Shown: positions 6,544-15,610, numbered from the stretch's first letter. The stretch is 40,246 nucleotides of DNA from Neolewinella lacunae (GCF_014349155.1 NZ_JACSIT010000063.1:1-40246), one strand, 5' to 3'. The notes: a model not told the origin generated them from the sequence alone. Translations and numbers: made by a program.

Positions 6544-8961
6544 ATGCGATTGTTTACCACTGCCATCCTGTTCTTTGCCCTCGCAGCGCCGGTTTTCGGG
6601 CAAAGCACCACGCTGAAAATGACCACCATCGACGCCAGCACCCGCAGTGCCCTGGGCTTCGTCAACGTACAAATCGAAGGCAGCAACAGCAACGGAACGA
6701 CCGACGAAAACGGCGACCTGACGCTAACCCTGCCCCGCGGCAAGCACTTCATTCTAGCCTCGTTTGTTGGCTACGAAACCCTGCGGCGGGAGACGCTGTT
6801 GAGCAGTACCTCCACCCGCATTACCCTGGAACTGACGCCTACCGCGCAGGTGCTGCAGACCATCGAGGTGCGCTCCAACGACGCCAGCGAGCGGCTGGAA
6901 AGGCCGATGATGGGCGTGGAAAGGCTGAGCATTGCGGACATTGAAATCCTCCCGGTAGCCCTCGGGGAAGTCGACGTATTCCGGGGCCTGCAACTGCTCT
7001 CAGGCGTAAATTCCGCCGGCGAAGCCAGCAACGGCCTGAGCATCCGGGGGGGCACGATCGACCAAAACCTGGTCCTTTTTGACGGTGCCCCCATTTTCAC
7101 CCCCACCCACCTTTTCGGGCTTTTTTCCGTTTTCACCCCCGATGCCCTGGGGAGTGTTGATCTCTACCGCGCCAACATTCCTGCCCGCTTCGGGGGGCGG
7201 ATTGCTTCGGTGCTCGACGTGCGTTCGCGCAACCCCAGCAGCAACCACTTCAAGATGCAGGGTGGCATTGGCCTCGTCTCCAGCCACCTGAGCGTTGAAA
7301 CGCCCCTGACGAAAAACAAAAAACTGCAACTGCTGGCGGGCGGGCGCGCTGGCCTGAGCGATTTCCTCTTCACCAGCATCGAGCGGCTCAAGAATACCGA
7401 AAGCCGCTTTTTCGATAGCACGGTGAAACTGCGCTACACACCCAACCCCAGCAACATCTTTACCCTGGTGGGTTTTTACAGCAAAGATTTTTACCAGATT
7501 GACCTGCTCAACCGCTTCAACGGCATTGTGGCCCGGCAAAACCAAAACGACTACTTCACGCTCAACGGCACGGCCGAATGGCTAAAGATTTTCAGTGACC
7601 GGACGAGCCTGCAGACCCGCCTGGTGCGCTCCAACCACCGCCCGCAGGTCCTTTTTCCGCAGGAGGATACCGAAAATGTGGTCAGCTTCGCGTCGCAGAT
7701 CCGTTACACCAGCCTACAGTCCATTTTGGAAACCCAGGGGCGGGGGGGGCACCATTACTTCGGAGGCATCCAGTTACAGCGCTATGATCTGAACCCCGGA
7801 ACCTTAGACCCCGGCGGTGCGCCCTCGGTCGCGGCAGTACAACTGGACCAGGAACAGGCCCTGGAGGCCAGCATTTTTGTGGAAGACGAGTGGATGCTTA
7901 GCGAAAAGACCCGGGTTTCGCTGGGCTTGCGGTACACCCACTTCCTGCAGCTGGGGCCGGGGGAGGAACGTTCTTACGGTGATAGCCCTATCGTGGAGGA
8001 TCCCTTTCTGGAAAGTACCAGGAGTTTTGCCGGCGGACAGGTTATGCACAGCTACGGCGGCCTGGAGCCCCGGCTAGGCATCAGCCACCAGCTCAGTCCT
8101 AAAGTCAGCCTCAAAGCCGCCTACGCCAGCAGCCGGCAGTACCTCCAAAACATCTTCAACGCCACAACGCCGGTGCCGAGCAGTCGCTGGAAGGTGGCCG
8201 ACAACAATGTGCGGCCGCAGCGGGGCCAGCTCGTCAGTTCCGGCGCTTATTTCCTTCCGGGACTGGGCCGCTACGAGATCAGTGTGGAAGCCTACTACCG
8301 CGCCATTGAGGACCTGCTGGAGTACAAGCCCGGTGCCGAGTTTTTCCTCAATCCCCGGGTGGAGACTGACATCATCCAGGGCCAGGGCCAGGCTTACGGC
8401 GTCGAAATTGGAGTGAAAAAGCGGACAGGCACCCTGACCGGAGAGATCAACTACGCCTACGCCCGCAGCCGCAACCGGGTGCCCGGGCCTACTTTCGGCA
8501 CCAGCGTCAACGGCGGCGAATGGTACAATGGCTACTTCGATCAACCCCACACCTTCAACTCCAATTTTACGATTGACGACGGGCGCACCAACCGCGTCAG
8601 CTTTAACTTCGTCGTCCAGAGCAATCGGCCCTACACCGTGCCCAACGGCTTCCTGACGATTGACAACCAGCCGATTCCCATCTTCCTGGAACGGAACAAC
8701 GACCGGATGCCGCTTTACCACCGCCTGGATTTCAGTTGGACGATTCACAACCCCCGCCTCGTTAAAAAGCGCTGGGTGGGCGATTGGACGGTGACGGTCT
8801 ACAACCTCTACGGCCGCAAAAACGCCTACAATATTTACTACCAGGGCCGCGACCCGGGCAGCCCTACGGCCATTTTTGGCAACAGTCCGCTCGGCAGCTA
8901 CCGCCTGACGATTTTCGGGGCACCGATCGCCTCGCTCACTTACAGTTTTAAGTTTGAGTAG
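6544..8961 (+). CDS. TonB-dependent receptor with CarboxypepD_reg-like domain
   Basis: This is an 805-residue outer-membrane receptor for TonB-driven uptake. A signal peptide (about 1-20, cleaved after FGQ) is followed by a CarboxypepD_reg-like domain (22-105, with GFVNVQIEGS, GTTDENGDL and ASFVGYE). A plug domain (about 115-235, with SIRGGTIDQNLVLFDGAPIF and LYRANIPARFGGRIASVLDV) and a beta-barrel to the end (final residues LTYSFKFE, the usual aromatic barrel terminus) complete it. It lacks a SusC-type layout and there is no SusD, so the partner is probably the DUF4249 protein directly upstream. The ATG at 6544 opens the signal peptide; the frame to 6466 adds 26 unrelated residues. The stop faces the stop of the helicase gene 13 bases away. 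Confidence 0.92.
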   Translation: MRLFTTAILFFALAAPVFGQSTTLKMTTIDASTRSALGFVNVQIEGSNSNGTTDENGDLTLTLPRGKHFILASFVGYETLRRETLLSSTSTRITLELTPTAQVLQTIEVRSNDASERLERPMMGVERLSIADIEILPVALGEVDVFRGLQLLSGVNSAGEASNGLSIRGGTIDQNLVLFDGAPIFTPTHLFGLFSVFTPDALGSVDLYRANIPARFGGRIASVLDVRSRNPSSNHFKMQGGIGLVSSHLSVETPLTKNKKLQLLAGGRAGLSDFLFTSIERLKNTESRFFDSTVKLRYTPNPSNIFTLVGFYSKDFYQIDLLNRFNGIVARQNQNDYFTLNGTAEWLKIFSDRTSLQTRLVRSNHRPQVLFPQEDTENVVSFASQIRYTSLQSILETQGRGGHHYFGGIQLQRYDLNPGTLDPGGAPSVAAVQLDQEQALEASIFVEDEWMLSEKTRVSLGLRYTHFLQLGPGEERSYGDSPIVEDPFLESTRSFAGGQVMHSYGGLEPRLGISHQLSPKVSLKAAYASSRQYLQNIFNATTPVPSSRWKVADNNVRPQRGQLVSSGAYFLPGLGRYEISVEAYYRAIEDLLEYKPGAEFFLNPRVETDIIQGQGQAYGVEIGVKKRTGTLTGEINYAYARSRNRVPGPTFGTSVNGGEWYNGYFDQPHTFNSNFTIDDGRTNRVSFNFVVQSNRPYTVPNGFLTIDNQPIPIFLERNNDRMPLYHRLDFSWTIHNPRLVKKRWVGDWTVTVYNLYGRKNAYNIYYQGRDPGSPTAIFGNSPLGSYRLTIFGAPIASLTYSFKFE

Positions 8962-8974
8962 GGAGACTGGTGCG

Positions 8975-10198
8975 TTACTTCTTTTTCTTTTCCCACTTCT
9001 CTGCTTCTTTTAAAAGTTCGTCGATGGACATATTGTCCGTCCGGCTGAAGTGGAGGGTTTCGCGGTATTCCTGGCGGTCTAGTTCCACCACCCTGATCTC
9101 CGTCCCGGTGTATGCTTCGATGGCGCGAAGCCGGTCGTGCTCCTGCGGTGCGCAGAAGGAATAGGCAATCCCGCGCCGCTCCCCCCGGCCGGTGCGCCCG
9201 ACACGGTGGACGTAATTGTCTGCCTGATCGGGCAAATCGTAGTTGATGACGTGGGTGACGTCGGGGATGTCGATCCCACGTGCACTCAGGTCGGTCGCAA
9301 TCATCAACCGTTGCTCGCCGTTGCGGAAGGCCTCCAGCGCTGCGTTGCGCGCGTCCTGATCGAGTTCACCGTGCAGGACGAGGCTGGGCAGGCCAACGCG
9401 GAGCATCGCATCGTGAACCCTTTGGGCGCGGACGCGGGTGCGAACGAAGGTCAAAATCTTAGCATCGGGATGTTCCTTGAGGAAGCGTTCCAGAAAAAAG
9501 CGTTTGTCGTCCATCTCAATAAAGATGACAGAATGGTCGACGTTCCGGGAGATGGGATCCTTGGGAGAGATCTGGATGCGGATCGGCTTTTTGACCAGTG
9601 TGTAGGCCAGTTTTTTGATCTGTTCGTTGATGGTTGCGGAGAAAAACAGGGTCTGCCGCCGCATTTTCAGGTGGCCAAGTACGCCGCGGATGTCTGCGAT
9701 GAAACCGAGGTCGAGCATCAAATCCGCCTCATCCAGGATGAGGATATTGACGCGTTCAAGGCGCAGGATTTTCTGGTTCAGCAGGTCAAACATCCGGCCC
9801 GGGGTGGCGATTAGGATGTCGACTCCGTCTTGCAATTGCTGAATTTGGGGGTCTTGTTCCACGCCGCCGGTGAGGGCAAAAACATTGACGCGGGTGCCCT
9901 TGGCCAGGGCCGTGAATACTTCGTTCAACTGGAGGGCCAGCTCGCGGGTGGGGACCATGACGAGGCACTTGATCCCATCCTTACGGCGCTGGTTTTCGCG
10001 GCCGGTGTGGATCATCTGGACGACGGGGATGGCGAAGGCGGCGGTTTTGCCCGTGCCGGTTTGCGCAATGCCCATCACGTCTTCGCCTTCCAGGATGTGG
10101 CGGATGGCACGGTACTGGATGTCAGTGGGGCGCTTCCAGCCCAGCTTGCCGATGCTGCGCTTGATCTCGGGGGCGAGGGGGTAATCTTCGAATTTCAC
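8975..10198 (-). CDS. DEAD-box RNA helicase (RhlE/CsdA type)
   Basis: This is a 407-residue ATP-dependent RNA helicase with both RecA-like domains. The motifs are the Q motif PTDIQ near 24-28, motif I AQTGTGKT at 45-52, PTRELALQ at 83-90, DEAD at 156-159, SAT at 187-189, then RGIDIPDV and HRVGRTGRG in the second domain. A short Lys-rich tail ends the protein (EKKKK), with no long basic extension. Such proteins remodel structured RNA in ribosome assembly or RNA decay. The start is a GTG at 10198, only four bases after a full -7 box (10203-10210), so the message is probably leaderless. The metallo-beta-lactamase gene lies upstream on the same strand, separated by this promoter. Confidence 0.93.
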   Translation of the reverse strand: MKFEDYPLAPEIKRSIGKLGWKRPTDIQYRAIRHILEGEDVMGIAQTGTGKTAAFAIPVVQMIHTGRENQRRKDGIKCLVMVPTRELALQLNEVFTALAKGTRVNVFALTGGVEQDPQIQQLQDGVDILIATPGRMFDLLNQKILRLERVNILILDEADLMLDLGFIADIRGVLGHLKMRRQTLFFSATINEQIKKLAYTLVKKPIRIQISPKDPISRNVDHSVIFIEMDDKRFFLERFLKEHPDAKILTFVRTRVRAQRVHDAMLRVGLPSLVLHGELDQDARNAALEAFRNGEQRLMIATDLSARGIDIPDVTHVINYDLPDQADNYVHRVGRTGRGERRGIAYSFCAPQEHDRLRAIEAYTGTEIRVVELDRQEYRETLHFSRTDNMSIDELLKEAEKWEKKKK

Positions 10199-10202
10199 GG
10201 CC

Positions 10203-10210
10203 CAAAGATA
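10203..10210 (-). promoter_or_regulatory. -7 promoter box touching the helicase start
   Basis: The minus strand reads TATCTTTG followed by GGCC and the GTG start codon. With the usual Bacteroidota spacing, transcription would begin at or beside the first codon. Confidence 0.55.
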
Positions 10211-10269
10211 CGACGCTGGACGGGGGCGGGGGCAGTGGGCTGAGGCAGGATATCCCGCTGGCGGGCGGA

Positions 10270-11094
10270 TTAATCGGCTTCCGCCATTTCGCTCCGCACC
10301 CGGGCGACGTTGGCCAGGTGGTAAGGCCGTTGGCTACGGGGAAAAGCGTAGCGTTGGAAGAGGGCAGCCTGGTCAAAGTCAATGCCCTCCCGAACGGCCC
10401 GCTCCAGATCTGCCAGGTACTGCCGGCTCTCCCGGAGCCGCTGTTGCATTGCTGCCGGATCGCGGGTGTGGGGTCCGTGGCCGCTGATGAGGATGCGGAC
10501 GGCACCAGACTGCAGCAGGCCGTCGACCTTATCGAGGGTAGCCCGGTAGTCGGCAAAAGAGTGCTCCACGAAAGGAAACTCTACGTCGCTCAGATAGTCA
10601 CCCACGATGAGCATGCCCTGGCTGGGGAGGAAAGCAATTAGCCCATCGCGGTTGTGGCCGGGAGATTGGTAGAAGCGCCATTCGTCGGTTCCGAGTAGCA
10701 GCGCAGTGCCGTCGCCGGCAATGGGATGACGAATAAGCGGGTAGGTGATGGGGTACGGACGGACGATGTAGTTGTCTTCATCGAAATCCCGGATCTGCTG
10801 CAAAACACTTTCCGGGTCAGGATGGCCGGTGAATGCCTCCGAAGCCAGGGTGATGGCACCGGGGAAACGTTCCCAGGCGATGATGTGGTCGTAGTCGGAG
10901 TGGGTAAAGAAGAGGTAAAGCGGCTTGCCAGCACCCACCCGGTCGACGTGGGCAGCGATGCTTTCCACCTCACCGGGCAGCCAGTTGGGGTCTACCAGCA
11001 GGGTATATTCAGGGGTACTGTAGCAGGTAGTGACCGTCTGAAACAGCGCACTTTCGAAGAGCGTTAGCGTTGGGGTAGAAAGCTGAAGGTGCAT
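10270..11094 (-). CDS. Metallo-beta-lactamase-fold hydrolase
   Basis: This is a 274-residue cytoplasmic protein of the MBL-fold superfamily. The metal motif HxHxDH appears as H65-S-D67-Y-D69-H70, so an aspartate replaces the second histidine. The later ligands are present: SPGH147, GD166 and SGH206. Hydrolase or glyoxalase II-like activity is likely, but the reaction cannot be named. The C-terminal 60 residues are helical and arginine-rich, as in related thioesterase-like members. The ATG at 11094 is the only sensible start. The gene runs towards the helicase, which has its own promoter, so the two need not be one operon. Confidence 0.85.
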   Translation of the reverse strand: MHLQLSTPTLTLFESALFQTVTTCYSTPEYTLLVDPNWLPGEVESIAAHVDRVGAGKPLYLFFTHSDYDHIIAWERFPGAITLASEAFTGHPDPESVLQQIRDFDEDNYIVRPYPITYPLIRHPIAGDGTALLLGTDEWRFYQSPGHNRDGLIAFLPSQGMLIVGDYLSDVEFPFVEHSFADYRATLDKVDGLLQSGAVRILISGHGPHTRDPAAMQQRLRESRQYLADLERAVREGIDFDQAALFQRYAFPRSQRPYHLANVARVRSEMAEAD

Positions 11095-11181
11095 GAATAG
11101 TGTAAAGGAGTGCTGAAGTTAGTATTCTTGTGCGAACGCTCAAATTGTCCGCTGCGTTTAACCACACGGTGGAAGGGGTAG

Positions 11182-11209
11182 TTGCACACCACCGGACAGC
11201 ATACATTTT
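11182..11209 (+). promoter_or_regulatory. Promoter of the two-component genes
   Basis: TTG at 11182-11184 and TACATTTT at 11202-11209 are separated by 17 bases. This fits the Bacteroidota -33/-7 pattern. The implied leader is about 30 bases to the GTG at 11240. Confidence 0.5.
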
Positions 11210-11239
11210 ACCCGCAGCGAACCAAAACCAAACGCGTCA

Positions 11240-12718
11240 GTGATTCCTAAGATCAAATCAGAAGCCCTCCCAGACGATACCCTGAAGTATCTCTTTTACC
11301 TGATTGTGGCCCTGGTAGCAATTTTGACTTTGGTAGCTTTCTCTTCTGCCCGGACCAGCGCTACGATGAACGAGGTGGTGCACACCTGGCAGGTAAAGAA
11401 TGAGCTGGAGAAGTTGCTGCTCGAAATCCGCAAAGCGGAAACCAGCCAGCGGGGCTACCTATTGAGTACAGACTCCAACTACCTGGACCCCTATTATGCC
11501 GCCGTGGCGAGCTACGCGTCCGTTTACGCGGGCTTGGAAGAGCTGATCGGCGATGCCCCCGAACAAAGGAGGCGTGCGGCGGAAATCGATAAGCTTACCA
11601 GGCAAAAATTCCAGGAGATGGACCATACCATCAACATGGTACAGGAGGGACGCACGGAGGAGGCACTACAGATTTTCAACACCGACCTCGGGCAGAAGTA
11701 CATGGTCAACATCGAAACGATTGCTGGCTTTCTCGCAGCGGAGGAAGACAATTTATTGGCCAAGCGCACCCGCTCCAGTAGCACCTGGCGAAAAGTGGTA
11801 ATTGGTCTCATCGCCCTTTCGATGGTCGTTATCCTGATCAGTCTGTTTGGTTTGATCGGCAAGGTGCGTCCGGTCTTTGCTAAGTTGGTAGCCACCCAGG
11901 TCAGTTTACAGGAAAGCAACCGCGAGCTGGCCCAGAGCCTGGAGGAATTGGCCAAAATCAACCAGCAAAAGGATGAAACCGTGCGGCAGAACCGTGGCCT
12001 CATTGAGCGACTGAAAGCCAAAAAAGAGCGGCTGAACAACTTTGCCTTTGTAGCCTCCCACGACCTGCGCGAGCCGCTCCGAACCGTAAGCAACTACGTG
12101 CGCCTTTTCGAAGAAGACTACGGGGACCGTTTGGACGAAGACGCCAAGCAGTACTTTGCCTTCATCCATAAGTCCACCAACCATATGCGCAACCTCATTG
12201 CGGGACTTCTGGCCTACTCGCGCCTGGGGACCAGCGCCGCGCCGGAGGAAGTGGATCTCAGCGCTGCTTTGCAGGATACGCTGCACGTACTGGATAGTGC
12301 TATTGAGGAGAAGGGGGCTACCGTAAGTTCGGCTCCTTTACCAACCATTCAAGGCTACCGGATGGAATTACTGCTGTTGTTCCAGAACGTGTTGGCCAAT
12401 GCGTTAAAGTTTAGTCCTGCCAACCAACCCCCGGTTATCGACATCAGCTGCCATGAGACGGAGGACTTCGTGCAGATCAGTGTTAAAGACAATGGGATCG
12501 GAATCCACCCCCGGAATCAAAAGAAAATTTTTGAGATGTTTAATCGCCTGAATGCCGCAAAAAGTTACGAGGGACAAGGCATCGGGCTGGCCTTTTGTCA
12601 GCAAATTGTTAATCTCCACCACGGAAATATCTGGGTAGATTCCGAACTCGGTAAAGGGTCAACCTTCCATTTCACATTAAAAAAACAGGATTATGATCGC
12701 GATGAAGCGGAAGCTTAA
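11240..12718 (+). CDS. CHASE3-domain sensor histidine kinase
   Basis: This is a 492-residue inner-membrane histidine kinase. Membrane segments at about 17-37 and 186-206 enclose a periplasmic helical CHASE3 domain, with KAETSQRGYLL near 65-75 as its usual signature. A coiled coil (about 218-268) leads to a HisKA domain of the phytochrome type with H274 in FVASHDLREPLR. The HATPase domain follows, with N-box NVLANAL near 383-389, DNGIGI at 417-422 and GQGIGLAF at 445-452. The start is a GTG. It should autophosphorylate on H274 in response to an unknown signal. The stop overlaps the following response-regulator gene, so the pair is translationally coupled and probably works together. Confidence 0.92.
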   Translation: MIPKIKSEALPDDTLKYLFYLIVALVAILTLVAFSSARTSATMNEVVHTWQVKNELEKLLLEIRKAETSQRGYLLSTDSNYLDPYYAAVASYASVYAGLEELIGDAPEQRRRAAEIDKLTRQKFQEMDHTINMVQEGRTEEALQIFNTDLGQKYMVNIETIAGFLAAEEDNLLAKRTRSSSTWRKVVIGLIALSMVVILISLFGLIGKVRPVFAKLVATQVSLQESNRELAQSLEELAKINQQKDETVRQNRGLIERLKAKKERLNNFAFVASHDLREPLRTVSNYVRLFEEDYGDRLDEDAKQYFAFIHKSTNHMRNLIAGLLAYSRLGTSAAPEEVDLSAALQDTLHVLDSAIEEKGATVSSAPLPTIQGYRMELLLLFQNVLANALKFSPANQPPVIDISCHETEDFVQISVKDNGIGIHPRNQKKIFEMFNRLNAAKSYEGQGIGLAFCQQIVNLHHGNIWVDSELGKGSTFHFTLKKQDYDRDEAEA

Positions 12719-13154
12719 GCGGGTATTGCTCATTGATGACTCGGAGTCAGACAATTTTTTCCACTCCCGAATCATCCGCAAAGCCGGTATTACCGACGAA
12801 ATCAAGGTAGTGTACAGCGGCGAGGAGGCGCTGGAGTATCTGGTAACGGAGATGGTCCAGGGAGGCTTCCCCAGCCCCACGCTCATCTTTCTGGACATCA
12901 ACATGCCGGGCATGAACGGCTGGGAATTTTTGGATGAGTACGATAAACTGGCCGTCATGCACAAGGGCGAAATCATCCTGACTATGCTCAGCAATTCCAT
13001 TGACTCGCCCGACCTGGAACAAGCGAAAGTGCGTGGCAATGTCGCAGGTTACTACAGCAAGCCCCTGGAGGAGGAATATTTGCTCGAGATCCTGCAACGG
13101 CATTTCCCGGATTACCTGGAAGACAGTTCCCTGCCGGCATCGGAAGAAGAGTAG
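12693..13154 (+). CDS. Receiver-only response regulator
   Basis: This is a 153-residue single receiver domain with no output domain. Acidic pocket residues are D15 and D16, the phosphoacceptor is D68 in FLDINMPG, the conserved Thr/Ser is in ILTMLS around T97 and the lysine is K123 in YSKP. It resembles the Rcp1 class that pairs with phytochrome-like kinases. The start codon ATG at 12693 lies 26 bases inside the kinase gene; an alternative ATG at 12702 would remove three residues. With no DNA-binding part it must act by protein contact or as a phosphorelay step. Confidence 0.93.
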   Translation: MIAMKRKLKRVLLIDDSESDNFFHSRIIRKAGITDEIKVVYSGEEALEYLVTEMVQGGFPSPTLIFLDINMPGMNGWEFLDEYDKLAVMHKGEIILTMLSNSIDSPDLEQAKVRGNVAGYYSKPLEEEYLLEILQRHFPDYLEDSSLPASEEE

Positions 13155-13257
13155 TATCCCGCCGGCGCTTCCACTCGCCCGGGGAAAAGCCTGGCCAGTG
13201 AAATTGCCTCCGCAACCTAAGCACTTGGCCAGGACGGCAAATTTCCGAACCAGCGCT

Positions 13258-13265
13258 TACCTTTA
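13258..13265 (+). promoter_or_regulatory. Possible -7 box for T9SS protein
   Basis: TACCTTTA is one base off TAnnTTTG and lies about 100 bases before the ATG at 13365. The leader would contain the competing hairpins at 13282-13321. Confidence 0.35.
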
Positions 13266-13281
13266 CAGTAACAACGAAACG

Positions 13282-13321
13282 CCGGGCAGGGTATTTGCCC
13301 GGTCCGTTCCCTCCCTGCCCG
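13282..13321 (+). promoter_or_regulatory. Two mutually exclusive leader hairpins
   Basis: CCGGGCA (13282-13288) can pair with TGCCCGG (13296-13302). The overlapping CGGGCAGGG (13283-13291) can instead pair with CCCTGCCCG (13313-13321), followed by TCCGATTTT. The layout resembles an attenuator or a weak terminator of the two-component genes. Confidence 0.35.
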
Positions 13322-13364
13322 TCCGATTTTGGGCGCGGAAACAAGCCTCCCATTCTTTTCCCCA

Positions 13365-14873
13365 ATGAACAACACAATGCAACAAACTTTATCACGCTCC
13401 TTATTTTTTGCCGCTTTTCTGCTGCTTGCGGCCACCTTGGTGGGCCAGCAGCGTGTACAGCTTCGGGTTCCCAATGTGGTGGCCATTGGCAATGAGATCA
13501 TGTGTGTCCCCGTCATTGCCGATAGCTTTCCGGCCATCGCTTCGGTCCAGTTTTCCGTGGCCTGGGATCCCCGCGAAGTGGACTTTGTGGAGCTCCGTTA
13601 CGGTGCCAATCCGCTGGAGCTGAATGCTGCGCGGGTAGCGATGCCGGAGCCCGACAATGTCGTAGTGGCGTTCCTGACCGATGACCTGACGGGCATCACG
13701 CTGCCGGCGGGAACGACCATCATGGAATTGTGCTTCAATGGCGTCAACGCCAGCGGCAGTACGCCAATCACCTTCAGCGGATTTCGGGAACCGGAGTTCG
13801 TCCAGGAAAACACGATCACTTCTTTTCCCTTTGACACCATCCCCGGGAGCCTGAACTTCGGGCCCGACCTGGCCACCACGGTACTGCCGGGAGATACCGA
13901 CAACAACTTTCAGGTGGACCACCGCGACCTGCTCAACATCGGCCTGTTGCACGGCCGCACCGGGCCAGCGCGTGATGACGACGGCACGGTCTTTTTCCCC
14001 CAGCAAGGACTGCGCTGGCCGGGCGAGCTCAACAGCGGCCTCAACCACGCCCTTGCGGACGCCGATGGCAATGGAACGGTGGGCGCGGGCGACTTAGCCA
14101 CCGTTGACAATTTCTATACCCAGAGCATGACTACCGCCTTCATTCCGGCACCCGATGCCAGCTCTGTCGTGCCCGAAGCGCCCCAGCTGACCATCGAAAG
14201 CCCCGAGCTCAACGTTGGGGAAGCCGCCACACTGGCCGTCAGCCTGGGGGATGGGAATGATCCCTTTGCCGTAGGCTACGGACTGGCCTTCACCGTGGCT
14301 TTTTCCCCCGACGAAATCTCCAGCAGCTCCATCAGCGTTGATTTCAGCAACTCCTTCCTGGGCAATGATTTGCTGACGATTGCCCGCGTCAATGAACTCA
14401 CGCCCGGCCGACTCGAAATTGCCCTGAGCCGCAAGGACCAAATCAACACCACCACGCCCGGCGGAGAAGTCTGCCGTATCACCTTCACCCCGGAGAATCC
14501 GAACACCAGCGAAAGCTACACCGCCAACCTGTCCATCATCCCCAATGCCTTCATCCTGGCCGACCAGCAATCGGCCCCCATTCTAGGCAGCACCGTAGGG
14601 TTGATGGTGATGGGAGGCACCTCCGCCAGCGAACCCACCTGGGGCCAGGACCTGGTCCTCTACCCCAACCCCATCGGAGAGGAGCAGCTTTTCCTGGGCG
14701 GCAATTTGCCTGCGCTAAGCCGCATCCGCCTGCTGGAAACGACGGGCCGCACCGTCCGCGACCTCTCGGGCGACCTCCGTCAGATCAACCTCCGGGGCCT
14801 TCCCGGCGGTACTTATCTGCTGGAGCTCGGAGCGGCACAGGGCGTGATTTACCGGCGGGTGGTTAAGCTATAG
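13365..14873 (+). CDS. T9SS-exported cohesin/dockerin-like protein
   Basis: This is a 502-residue exported protein. A signal peptide (cleaved near VGQQ, about residue 30) is followed by a cohesin-like beta domain (about 35-160). Two dockerin-like, EF-hand-type calcium loops come next, near 175-195 (DTDNNFQVDHRDLL) and 230-245 (DADGNGTVGAGDL). A second cohesin-like domain (about 265-385) precedes a type IX sorting domain (about 415-502) with LYPNP, GRTV and GGTYLLEL. It should cross the outer membrane by the Por system and end up on the surface or released. Having cohesin- and dockerin-like parts in one chain suggests self-association or assembly with similar proteins; this is inference. The ATG at 13365 is preferred; 13377 would also keep the signal peptide. 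Confidence 0.85.
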   Translation: MNNTMQQTLSRSLFFAAFLLLAATLVGQQRVQLRVPNVVAIGNEIMCVPVIADSFPAIASVQFSVAWDPREVDFVELRYGANPLELNAARVAMPEPDNVVVAFLTDDLTGITLPAGTTIMELCFNGVNASGSTPITFSGFREPEFVQENTITSFPFDTIPGSLNFGPDLATTVLPGDTDNNFQVDHRDLLNIGLLHGRTGPARDDDGTVFFPQQGLRWPGELNSGLNHALADADGNGTVGAGDLATVDNFYTQSMTTAFIPAPDASSVVPEAPQLTIESPELNVGEAATLAVSLGDGNDPFAVGYGLAFTVAFSPDEISSSSISVDFSNSFLGNDLLTIARVNELTPGRLEIALSRKDQINTTTPGGEVCRITFTPENPNTSESYTANLSIIPNAFILADQQSAPILGSTVGLMVMGGTSASEPTWGQDLVLYPNPIGEEQLFLGGNLPALSRIRLLETTGRTVRDLSGDLRQINLRGLPGGTYLLELGAAQGVIYRRVVKL

Positions 14874-14894
14874 AAGAACGCACCGTACCTTCGG

Positions 14895-14940
14895 CCGACG
14901 GGCGGAGACAACATTCCTCTCCGCCCGTCGGTTATTTTTG
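14895..14940 (+). terminator. Terminator fused to next gene's -7 box
   Basis: A perfect 14-bp GC-rich stem (14895-14908 with 14918-14931) with a 9-base loop is followed by TTATTTTTG. It ends the T9SS gene. The T-tract at 14933-14940 is also TATTTTTG, a -7 box 16 bases before the M23 start. Confidence 0.85.
14933..14940 (+). promoter_or_regulatory. -7 promoter box for M23 gene
   Basis: TATTTTTG fully matches TAnnTTTG and is followed by C. It overlaps the T-tract of the preceding terminator. Confidence 0.5.
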
Positions 14941-14956
14941 CAACAACGCATTTTGC

Positions 14957-15607
14957 ATGTTCTACAAAATATTGGCCCTTGAGCTCCTGCTGTGCATGGG
15001 TTTGGTGGGCCTGAAAATCCACCAGTCGCTGCCCGCCACCCGCCTGGAGATTGGAGAAAAGACCATCGTGCTGAAGTCGGGACCCGCCCAGCCAGCGCCC
15101 ATCATCCACCTGCCGGAACCCGCCCCCGCGGTCGCTGATGCGAAGCCGAAAACGGTAAAAGCCCTGCCGGTAAGGAAGCCCGCTCCCGTCAATTACAAGT
15201 ACAGCAGTGGACTGACCTTCCCCGTAGAAGGCCACGGTCCCGAGCACGTCATTTCAGTGTTTGGCGATAAGCGCGGCAGCAAACGCACCCACAAGGGCAT
15301 CGACATCAAAGCGCCCCGCGGAACGGCGGTGGTGGCCGCAGCCGATGGCTTCATCGAGACCGTTCGGGATAGCGGCAGCGGCGGCAAGCAGGTTTACCTC
15401 CGCGACGGCACGGGCCGGCTGTTCTACTACGCTCACCTCGATTCCTGGTCGGTAGCCGAAGACGATGTCGTAAAAGCTGGCGACGTCTTAGGCACCGTCG
15501 GCGATACGGGCAACGCGAAAAATACCACGCCCCATCTCCACTTTGAGGTGATGATTGGGAAGAAGAAAGAGGCAATCGATCCCTTGCGGTTTTGGGTTGG
15601 GGTTTAG
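14957..15607 (+). CDS. M23 (LytM-type) peptidase
   Basis: This is a 216-residue zinc peptidase of family M23, with an N-terminal signal anchor (about 3-20) and a Pro/Ala-rich linker (45-78). The LytM domain spans 85-213. The zinc ligands are H112 and D116 in HKGID and H195 in HLHFE; H160 in YAHL and H193 complete the active site, so it should be active. The likely role is cutting peptide cross-links in periplasmic peptidoglycan during growth or division. The start at 14957 opens the hydrophobic leader, 16 bases after a -7 box. Directly after the stop begins one of the 8-bp GAATGCGT elements. Confidence 0.92.
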   Translation: MFYKILALELLLCMGLVGLKIHQSLPATRLEIGEKTIVLKSGPAQPAPIIHLPEPAPAVADAKPKTVKALPVRKPAPVNYKYSSGLTFPVEGHGPEHVISVFGDKRGSKRTHKGIDIKAPRGTAVVAAADGFIETVRDSGSGGKQVYLRDGTGRLFYYAHLDSWSVAEDDVVKAGDVLGTVGDTGNAKNTTPHLHFEVMIGKKKEAIDPLRFWVGV

Positions 15608-15610
15608 GTA

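Noticed and set aside
8074-8748. 224-residue antisense frame in the TonB receptor
   Set aside because: It overlaps the barrel region completely and has no signal or domain.
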